Of a stretch of DNA of 64,000 nt, positions 51,903 to 61,359 are shown piece after piece. Below the pieces are notes generated by a model that worked only from the letters and a program-made list of their open reading frames with translations, was not told the origin of the DNA and did not search any database. The stretch spans positions 31,336,660 through 31,400,659 of the forward strand of contig NC_089279.1 of the NCBI RefSeq assembly GCF_963678975.1. The letters are read 5' to 3'. The stretch is from Dysidea avara (Eukaryota > Porifera > Demospongiae > Dictyoceratida > Dysideidae). Every line of letters starts with the position of its first letter. The first letter of the stretch is position 1. The position numbers were made by a program, and so were the translations under genes.

Positions 51903-52249
51903 TGGTACTATATCAAAATATATACATGTCATGAGGAATACTATTTAGTTAAGTGGAAAGTTTCATACTTTTTAATGACAAAGTGCACGATTTGGCAAAT
52001 TTTGGAGTCTACACCACTGTATACATTATATAGCTAGTCTGCCCCAAATTTTGCTTAAAATGCTTCCAGGGATTTCCCAAAATTTTTACCGATTGTGCTT
52101 CAGTGTTCCCATAATGCTTGAATTATGCTCCTATAGGTTAGCAAAATTTCTTACAATTAACTTGGAACTTTTTAATCAGTGAATGCACCATTAGAGTATT
52201 TCGAATTCACTACAAAGTGACTGTTCTATTAGAGAGTATCAGTCTATTT

Positions 52250-53189
52250 TCATGGAGTTAAGCTCCATAGTTTGAAATATCCACCTAATATGCTAGCATC
52301 ATGCTGGCATAGCTAATTCTAACTCAGCATTGATATAAGTGGCTTACCCTGTACAGTTAACTGGAAAGTATGACAGCATGTAAATTGAATGGGTCTAGTT
52401 GTGCCCTGAAGCATGCTCAATTGAATGTGACTAATTTGATTATAGTACATGCAAACAGAAGGGCTGAAAAAAAACCTGTAGCTGAGGCAAACTTTGGAAG
52501 CTTCATTATAGCTCAGCTACCAAAAATGGAGACCAACTATAGCTAGTACTCCTCCAATAAAGCTCCATTCAGCATAGGTACCACATGCAGAGCTCAGGCT
52601 GCACAGCTTAGTGACAGCTACAGGTGTACATGTGATGTACTCAGTAGCTAGCTTCCTTGTATGCCAGCTCTATGGTGTGACATGCACTCATATCAATTGT
52701 TATTGTAATTAATTAATTTACTGTAGGATTCTAAGTAATATTATCATACATACTCAGTATGACATACGTTATTAGTTAGGTTCCCTCATTGATGTGATGG
52801 TGCCCTCTTAAGTGAGTGACTTTAGCTACTGTCGGCGCTGCTGAAATGTCTACTCAATTTTTTAAATTCAGCATCCAGTACACCATTACTAATTGCAAAA
52901 AGCAATTGATCTTTTGTCTCGTTGTTAATCATCAATGACAATGCTTTGTACACTTCATAATTCCTGGGCTAGGCCCCCTCATGATGTAAATCACTAGTCT
53001 ATAATTTTTTTGAAGCCTTGAGAGTAGGTATGCCAGCATAACAAGTAGCTGGAGTGAGCAATACATACGTAGCGCCATAGATGTCTAATACAATGCAAAT
53101 GTTTAGACTTACAGGCTTTAAGCCTTCTCACAGGTCCCTAGTGGGATAGCATTCACAGAAAAGTAAGCGCCGCTTATACTAATAATTTT
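52250..53189. other. No gene seen
   Basis: AT-rich sequence with no supported exon; two weak CTATTAGAG-family copies occur just before it (52190-52243). Confidence 0.4.
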
Positions 53190-53702
53190 TGTATTGATAA
53201 GCGCCCAGAGGAAATAATAGTCCTTGTTCATGGGCTCCAACAGCATTTACCTGAAACATTCAAACTTTACGCTGACCTTCCAGGTTATCTAGCTAGTTCC
53301 AGCCCCCCTAGTACCATCCCAACCAATCTTTCCTCCACCCTCAGCAGGCTTGACTTGGTATTGGTTTCTAATGATTCCATTTGTTTGTTCGAATTGACAG
53401 TACCAACTAATACCCAGCAACATCTTCTTGCTGCTAGAGCTAGAAAGGAAGATCGATATAGCTCCTTGCAATATGACCTCCAGCTTTCTGGGTTAACTGT
53501 CAATCTTGTTCCAATTGAAATTGGTTGTTTAGGCCACTTTTTGTCAGAAACAATTGCTCAAATGGCTACTGTTTGTGAAGTGCCAAAGAAAACCATAAGA
53601 TCCTTGTTTAAGCAGGCAGCTCGCATTGCTGTGTCCTGTTCTTACAGAATTTTTAATTCTAGAGCCTCCCCGGGCTGGGATCTTTTAGACCACCTTAGGT
53701 AA
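53190..53702 (+). pseudogene. Retroelement-derived nuclease-like C-terminal fragment
   Basis: An open frame through to TAA after DLLDHLR contains RLDLVLVSNDSICLFELTVP, AARARKEDRYSSL and NLVPIEIGCLGH. The spacing D ... E-L-T-V-P ... K-E-D-R-Y is like the PD-(D/E)XK nuclease-type domain found at the end of many invertebrate retroelement polyproteins (family from memory). The frame is open across the whole fragment but lacks a start and polymerase. Two decayed relatives sit at 6440-6900 and 15110-15530. Confidence 0.55.
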
Positions 53703-53943
53703 ACTTTAAGTATTACATATATGTAGATATAGTTTTTTTTTGTTTTTTTTTTGTGCATTGTAATTTAATTTACCTTTAGTTAATGTAAGTCTTGCCAGGG
53801 CTCCTGTACTGATCCATCAGCACATGGTACCCCTGTGTCTAGGCCCCTGTATGCTTGTAATGTATATTTTGTCTTAATCATTAAGACGTTTATTCTCTCT
53901 TCCCTCCCGCAGATTTTTTTTTTAATTGCGGTGTATCGTCTTG

Positions 53944-54142
53944 ATGGAAGTCTCGATTGAAGCAGTAATGGATGTTAATGGTGACGATGACAATACAAAG
54001 GGAGTAGCAAAGCCAGGGAAGCACTCTCTGATCAGTGCAATATTCGTACAAATACATACTGCTATCGCGTAGTGGCATGCTGCTCTTCCCCTACGCGTTT
54101 TGGACATTTGGTGGACCTGTGGAAGCAGTGGCGGCTCAGTTG
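53944..54142 (+). pseudogene. Broken relic of an SLC38 first exon
   Basis: Starts ATG 53944 with an acidic N-tail (VNGDDDNTKGVAKPGKHS), then ISAIFVQIHTAI, which parallels FGSIFVLINAAL of exon 1 at 23991-24215. A premature TAG (54070-54072) follows, and in another frame GMLLFPYAFWTFGGPVEAVA resumes up to a good donor GTGAGA at 54143. The same first membrane segment is recognisable in both halves, so the break is a small indel at the GAG motif. No further exons of this paralog were found. It lies 2.8 kb downstream of the transporter's last exon on the same strand. Confidence 0.65.
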
Positions 54143-54246
54143 GTGAGACTGCATAGCTAACTTTGATATTGTGCCATCAAAGACAGCGTCAGGTGGGTAC
54201 AAGGCCACTCCAAGAAAATTCCTTGTTTCCCATTCATTGACCTCAA

Positions 54247-54966
54247 CTAGAGTAGGGATAATAGCACATCGATAAAAAGTACTGAAACAAGCTGGAGTAA
54301 TGCACAATATTAAATCACAGTAAAACAATAAAAAGTGTTATATCCCTACTGTGCTCCAAGATGTACAGTAGGCAGTGTTGGGCAAGTTACTTTGTAAAAG
54401 TAACTAGTTACATATTACATATTACTTGCAACTGAACTATTTAGTTACAGTTACATATTACTCATAAAATAAAGTAACTGTAATAATATTATATTACTTT
54501 GTGTCCACAGCCTTAAGCTGTCACGTCTGAAACTACCACTTTATCACGTGACACGATTGTGTTGTTGGACAATGTGCAAATCTTGGTTATAAGTAAGAAG
54601 CTGGTGAATAAGCTTCATTCAGTAGGCCTCGTTACTTCGTTGTGGCTAGGCGTTTCTCAGAGGATAACTAACGAGATTAGTAACTTCGTTACTTGTAGTA
54701 ACAATATTACGTAATATTAGACTCATTACAGTAACTATATTACTTAGGTAACGCGTTACATTTGTAAGCAAAGTAACTTGAGTTATATTACCCGTTTTTA
54801 TAGCGTATTTCGTTATATTACTTAGTTACCACAAAAGTAATAATATTACGTAACGCGTTACTCCCAACTCTGACAGTAGGGATATAACACTTCTTATTGT
54901 TTTACTATTGTGCACCACTCCAGTTTGTTTCAGTACTTTTTATCAATGTGCTATGGTTCCTACTCT
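54247..54966. repeat. Palindromic repeat split by a hAT MITE
   Basis: Arms 54247-54364 and 54873-54966 are complementary (for example 'gttatatccctactgt' with 'acagtagggatataac'), leaving a loop of about 12 nt before the insertion. Same family as the palindrome split by the BEL element. Confidence 0.8.
54373..54872. mobile_element. hAT MITE (500 bp), TSD ACAGTAGG
   Basis: Ends CAGTGTTGGGCAAGTTAC and the complement of CAGAGTTGGGAGTAACGC, flanked by perfect 8-bp ACAGTAGG (54365-54372 and 54873-54880). The interior is rich in GTAACTAGTTAC- and GTAACGCGTTAC-like words, a pattern known from widespread animal hAT MITEs. Confidence 0.9.
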
Positions 54967-55439
54967 AGTTGAAAATTCCATTTTTTTTTGTGTACTTGTT
55001 TGTTAACTTTTTTTTGTTAGCTATGACTGGTGAACCCACGCATACCACATATGAAAAGGTGCTGCGCGTCCCAGCTATATCAATTATCGTGAAGTATCTG
55101 TTGTCAGCGATGTTCAACCCGTTACACAGAATTTCAAATCAAGAACTGTGCATCTCTGCAATCCATGCATACCGAAAGAAAGAAATAGTGCCACACACCT
55201 CAGCCATATCAATTATCGTCTGAAAAGTGAAGTATCCATTGCACTTCGTTGTCTATGAAGGGTGATTAGTGCCATAATTATGCCATATATTTACATTATT
55301 GAGGTAGACTATCATGGTGTGGTGGACTGCAGGGTAATGGTGATGTTGCCTATAATTACTGCCTTGTTACTATTAATTGTGTGATGTTTCCATTGCATGT
55401 GATATACACAGTAGTTGTCATCATGATAAGTATGTATAC

Positions 55440-56260
55440 TTTGATATAAACCATTATCATGCAGCATTGCCATTGTGACATATGCCATTACCATTATGAT
55501 AGACTTTTACCATAATGACATAGACCTTTGCCATTATGATATAGACTTTTACCATAATGACATAGACCTTTGCCATTGTGATATAGACTTTTTTCATTAT
55601 GACATAGACCTTTGCTATTGTGATATAGACTTTTCCATTATGACATAGACCTTTGCCCTTGTGATATAGACTTTTCCATAATGACATAGACCTTTGCCAT
55701 TGTGATATAGACTTTTTTCATTATGACATAGACCTTTGCCATTGTGATATAGACTTTTCCATTATGACATAGACCTTTGCCATTGTGATATAAACTTTTA
55801 CCATTATGACATAGACCTTTGCCATTGTGATATAGACTTTTTTCATTATGACATAGACCTTTGCTATTGTGATATAGACTTTTCCATTATGACATAGACC
55901 TTTGCCCTTGTGATATAGACTTTTCCATAATGACATAGACCTTTGCCATTGTGATATAGACTTTTTTCATTATGACATAGACCTTTGCCATTGTGATATA
56001 GACTTTTCCATTATGACATAGACCTTTGCCATTGTGATATAAACTTTTACCATTATGACATAGACCTTTGCCATTGTGATATAGACTTTTTTCATTATGA
56101 CATAGACCTTTGCCATTATGATATAGACTTTTTCATTATGACATAGATCTTTGCCATTATGATATAGACTTTTTCATTATGACATAGATCTTTGCCATTA
56201 TGATATAGACTTTTTCATTATGACACAGACTTTTTCCATTATGATATAGACTTGTAATAA
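55440..56260. repeat. 41-bp tandem array with 249-bp higher-order period
   Basis: Alternating 'gacatagacctttgccatt' and 'gtgatatagactttt' half-units give a basic period of about 41 bp. Blocks at about 55573-55821 and 55822-56070 are essentially identical, shown by the same peptide prefix starting at 55687 and again at 55936 on the minus strand (offset 249). The repetitive open frames are by-products. Confidence 0.9.
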
Positions 56261-56269
56261 TGTGATATA

Positions 56270-58080
56270 GTTAGCTACAGTGGTAGATTTTGGGGGAGGT
56301 ACTCCAGCAACCAATTATTTATACATACTTGAAATACTATCTAATAGAGCAGTCAAGTGTATATTCTTCTATCACAATCAAGACTATTTAACCAAAATCT
56401 ACCTAAATTATCTATGCCATAGCAAGAGCAGATCAGATCTAGGGTTTTATAAATGGGTGCTCACAATGGCAACTAAAATAGAGAGGAGGGAGTGGTAGCT
56501 GGTTAATGCTCCTGGGTAGTACAGTAAGTATGCAAAGCAAAAACTCCTGATGCTTGTAACCATGACAACCATAAGCTCTATGTATACATTAGCCTATGTA
56601 TACATTCTTTTCAATTAGGTATGTGTTCCCACATTATACTCAGTGATCTTGGCCCTAGTTTCCTTGCTCCTCCTCAAGTTGCTTGCCTTTACTATCATCA
56701 GATACTTCACGCTTGTACTGTTCTGGACACCATAGATAATAGGTGTCTATTTTCTATGTATGTTATACCCAGCCATACTTCCTCCCCAGAATCATATGGG
56801 ACACTAAAGGCAAACTCTCCAGTACTAGAGTAAAGAAACTTATCTAATCTCCACTATGTTTCTGCCTCCTAAGAAGAATTTCTATAAGGAATCTGATCAG
56901 CCTATAGAATTATTTTGAACTGTACATGTCATTGTTCCAGGGGTGCCGTAGTTTTGCCTAAGACCACAAGGGATCTGATGACATGTAAATACAAGATCTT
57001 AGTGACTACTATGACGAGACATTTATTGGTTACCAATTAGACTCATGAACACCTCTTATGTCAGTTGTATACTTTTGTGTAACTAGAATTCACTTTATTC
57101 CTTATGCTATTGCACTGTTCCTTATTGCCATCTCTATTACTGGTGACAGTCTACCAAAACATCTTTATTGTGTTCTAAGTAATGCTCCATATCAATTAAG
57201 ATTGCTTCACAAAATATATAATATTGTAAGACTTTGCTTTACAGACAAACACATTTCTAGACCGAATTAAGTAGGTGGTCCTATATATTTTATAAATGGT
57301 GAAAAGAGCAGTACTCAACTATACTGATGTGAATGGCTGACCCAAAGTCATGGCAGTACAGTGGAGCTTGTCTTGATGTCTGTCCAACTACATACCAACC
57401 TGTCCAACCACCTTAGTAAGTCACCAACCTACATGATGCAGCTACTGTACAACACCTTTGTTGAAGGAAAATTTGACGAGTCCACACTACATCAGGCTTC
57501 AGCAATCATGTTTTCATAGTTCTGACATTTGTTTATAAAAGTGTGTGATCTAACATATATATACAAGACATAACCCTACTACTTGTCTAGCCATGATGCT
57601 TTTATAACAAATTTGTGCATGGCACCATAGCTCCATCCATGCAATTATTGCATATATATGACAACTGTAGGTTATGCATGTATGTATGCAAATCATTTCC
57701 ATTTTGGAAATTCAGATTCATTAATATTGCTATAACATATATATATATATATATATAGGTGTTTTCCCTTAGCATTAAAGTAACCTAATAGTGCATGCAT
57801 ACCTTACATGCAGTAGTTAAAAAAGAACTCTTGACTTCACAGTTGCAAGCTAATTTAAGTCATACAAAACTTCTGTGTGTGGTGTAGTGTGTATATATAT
57901 ATATGTAATCCATCCTCCTGACAGTAACCTGACTGGAAGATGCATGAGCAGTAATGGTGGCAATACCACTAGCAGCAGCGACAGCATTGGCAGTCCAACT
58001 TTCTAAGTAAAATGTGTACAAGTAGTGTGTGTATGTATGTGTTTGTGTGAGTAGCAATAAGTATCATATGTGCATACTTA
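56270..58080. other. No gene seen
   Basis: Contains one inverted CTATTAGAG copy (about 56338-56360), (TA)n near 57739-57760 and short frames without domain similarity or convincing splice sites. Confidence 0.4.
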
Positions 58081-58084
58081 TATG

Positions 58085-58177
58085 TGTGTCCCAGTGCTGG
58101 TTCACTGGGTAGGTGTGAATGCTAATTTTTATAGTAATCAAAGGCTTTGCTTTGATGTTTGATTGTGTGTGTGTGTG

Positions 58178-58230
<53 letters not shown>

Positions 58231-58530
58231 AGCAGCATGATCTGAGTGCTAAATTTTGTAATCAAAAGGTTTTACGTTTGATGTTTTGTGATTGCTTGTT
58301 GTTTCCTTGAACAAGACACTTTATACTCACATATCACATTGCTCTGTTCTACCCAGCTGTTATAATGGGGAGTTGGTGTTAACTAGGAAAGGAAAAGCAG
58401 CCCACCTAGCTGTGCTGTCAAAGGCTAGCTAGACCTGGTGGTAATTGGTGTCCATGTCTCAATGCCCTCACACATTACAGGTGAGGTTCAAGTGGGACTT
58501 TGGAAGCTATTGTTGTGTAAAAAGAATACT
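58085..58530 (+). mobile_element. tRNA-like SINE with duplicated head and (GT)n(GA)n tract
   Basis: Two similar tRNA-like heads ('gctaatttttatagtaatca' near 58122 and 'gctaaattttgtaatcaaaa' near 58249, each followed by a B-box-like 'tttgatgttt') flank a (GT)n(GA)n tract (58166-58230). A central conserved block 'ccttgaacaagacacttta' (58305) resembles the shared core of many animal SINEs, and a tail 'ttacaggtgaggttcaagtg' follows. Confidence 0.65.
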
Positions 58531-59242
58531 TCAGATACAAAACTGACAATTATTTATGAGATTAAGTATGGGAGTGACTTTTAGCCAAATGGTGAATTGC
58601 AGAGAAAAAATAAATAAAATATCTATCATTCATGACATTAGGCATTTAGTCAAAATTAATGGTTTGCAAGTGCTTTTAATAAAAGTCTGGTCACCCAAAC
58701 TAATCCGCTGGGTTGGAGCATACACAACAATATAAGTGCAGTATAGCTATTAGGGATCAAGGAGGTTTACAAAAAACACTTGACCATGGCCAGGAACCAG
58801 CAACACAATAATTTCATGGCATCTTGACTATCAGTTAGGTACCTGTAATAGTCCTGTATTAATAAGCCTAAACGTACCTTCAGCACAACCTAAACACTTC
58901 CTATAAGTTGCTACAATTTTTGGTATATTTTAACAGAAATTTTCTACTGATTAACTATCCGATGCTTCAGACAATTGTAATTAAATTACAGCTAAGGCTT
59001 TGGTCTGACTTTTTCTCTGCTGTGAGTATAGGCATCACTTCAGCTTGACAGGTGCCTTACTGCACTATGCATGGTGGGATTAATTACCTTTGTCTTCCTT
59101 GTCCCATTTAATTTTTGCTGACTGCACAAGGTGTCAATTTGTGATAGCTTGTGATGGTTTCCTACATTTGTAATGGGAATCATCTGTATTTTTATAGTAG
59201 CTGCAGAGCTCCTTACACTATTCTTCATTTGTAATGCAATTT

Positions 59243-59288
59243 AACCATAGATAATATATACCTCCGGAGGTATATATTATCTATGGTT
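59243..59288. repeat. 46-nt perfect palindrome with no loop
   Basis: Positions 59243-59265 are the exact reverse complement of 59266-59288, centred on CCTCC/GGAGG. Not obviously part of another repeat. Confidence 0.95.
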
Positions 59289-59918
59289 TAACAGGCTGAC
59301 ACATAGCTGAAATTGAAGCATAATGACCGCTTTACTCTTCAGTAGTAATTGATAGTTGGAGTGTGTGTGTTCAGTTGAAAACATACAGTCTGCATATGGT
59401 GCTATTGTTTATTTTGATATGGTATAAGTAGATGTACCAGTTATAATCACATTATTCAAAAGTAAACAAACAAGTTTATGCAAAGAAAACGAGGTCGATC
59501 AGGGATCATAGAAATACAAAGAATTGAAACAAGGAGATCACCTAAGCACATGAAGATATACCTATGGACATTTAATTCCAAATTCAGTTATGGATTACTT
59601 ATATCCGTACTTTTACTTTTCTGATCAAAATAATGAACATTAAACTATATAATAGTGTGTTGTTATCTTTGCATAGGCTTACAAGGGGTATATATTCATC
59701 ATCATAAGGCATGCAACTGGAATCAAGACATTTGATTGTTAATATTTACTTTGATCACTTGATTTCAACTAAAATCTGTGCTTGATATTTTAAGCAGGAT
59801 GTCTTATAATGATCTGGAAATTATAAAGTTCCTTGATCACCTGTTATTGGCAGTACTTGGTTGCTTTATATGTAGCTTTAACTAGACCCTTGATCACTTA
59901 ATTGCATTTTTATCCTAG

Positions 59919-60093
59919 GTTCAAGCACTGGCACAAAACCTGTAGAAGTGACTACCCTCTAATTATTTTGAACTCTGGTCCAAGGGACATGCAACATCGA
60001 TGGGAAGGAAGAGATTGTATAATTAACTCTTGTGGTTTAATAGTTACATTGCAGTTCACAATAAATTCAAATGGATCAATTCAACCTCCATGG
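59919..60093 (+). CDS. Candidate internal exon, unknown product
   Basis: Acceptor 'tttttatcctag' and donor 'catgg|gtaaat' bound a 175-nt open stretch reading FKHWHKTCRSDYPLIIL ... WEGRDCIINSCGLIVTLQFT ... SIQPPW. It has three cysteines and an NSGPR/RWEG context that looks coding. No family recognised. It could belong to a gene extending beyond what I can assemble here. Confidence 0.3.
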
Positions 60094-60309
60094 GTAAATT
60101 TAACCTACAAATTTTTTTGTTAAAATGACTATCAAAAAGTGGTTATAACTAGGGTAGGCTTTTGGACTAAATTGGTCAAAATAACTAGGGTAGGTCAATG
60201 TAACTGTTCACTTAAGATGTTGAAATAACATATTTGGGTAATTTCAGTGTGTATGGTCAAGTCTACTATGGCACAGATTAGATGACCAGCTACATGGTTA
60301 AATTTACAG

Positions 60310-60407
60310 TACACTAGCCGTTATAACATTTGTGTTACATCCCACAATCAAAAGTGAACATGGAGAACATAGGTTTTATATACAATTTGAAACTTCTATA
60401 AGATCAG
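60310..60407 (+). CDS. Candidate internal exon, unknown product
   Basis: Bounded by 'aatttacag' and 'atcag|gtatgt'; open in the frame TLAVITFVLHPTIKSE followed by YIQFETSIRS. Its phase does not fit direct joining to 59919-60093, so an intervening exon or a wrong boundary would be needed. Weak. Confidence 0.25.
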
Positions 60408-60832
60408 GTATGTTTAAAGTATTAAGATGCAGTACGTAACAACTATTGCGAATATGTGTCACACATAGATTAATGTATGTTATTACTAATGATGACTGAC
60501 TTGTTAATTAATGTAAACAAACAAAAAACAAATATTTTGTGACGTGAGTTAATTTTACCACAGATGGTTAAAATAACCATGATGGTAAGGTTATTTCAAA
60601 CACTTGGCTAGAGGTTGAAGAGACTTTAGGGCATCTGGGTAATATAACTATATCTTACAAAGTTAAAATAACCAAGTACATTCTTGGGTCATTACTACCA
60701 AAAAATCGGTCATTTGAATTGCAGGTAAAACAACCCAAAAATTTGGGCCATTTGTACCCATTTGAATTTACAGTGTTGTTAATAGACAAATTCCATAATA
60801 AGGCTTTATAGCATATAGAAATAACCGTTTCC

Positions 60833-61352
60833 CCTAGCAGCCTGAATTTCCCAGTATTATTAGGTGATGATGCCTAAAGTAACTTCTCCAAATTTTGAAA
60901 GGATAGCACATATATGTCATAAGATATGACATTTTGAAATTTGTGGTTTTCCCATACATATCTATGTGAGAGGGCTACAGTTGCCCCTTCTGGGCAATCA
61001 CAAAAATGAGGTATTTCAACATATGCAAATACTAAAATTAAAAAGTACATATATCTTAACATTACATAATTTGTAGGTGTGAATGTCAACAATAATCTCT
61101 CCAAGTTTTATATGGATAGTGTATATAGGTCATAAGATATGACATTACTTGAATCCCCTGATTTGTGTGATTACTGAGAAGGGGCAACTGTTGCCCCTCT
61201 CATTGACAATGTTTGGGAAAATTGCAACTTCAAAATGTAATATCTCATCATTCTCATGACTTATTTATGCTATCTTTTTAAAACTTGGAGAAGTTATTTA
61301 AGACATTGACACCTATAAATAATGTAAAATTTAGGTTGCTAGGGGCAACGGT
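60833..61352. mobile_element. Foldback/TIR element ending in ACCGTTGCCCCTAGCAAC
   Basis: The left end ACCGTTTCCCCTAGCAGCC and the right end (complement ACCGTTGCCCCTAGCAACC) lead into arms that stay complementary by eye for about 180 bp ('aacttctccaa', 'gatagca', 'cagttgccccttct'). Related debris occurs around 27655-27830. Target duplication not resolved. Confidence 0.65.
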
Positions 61353-61359
61353 CAAATTT

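Noticed and set aside
55457-55936. Repetitive Lys-Val-Tyr-rich minus-strand frames
   Set aside because: Translations of the 41-bp tandem array; no gene context.
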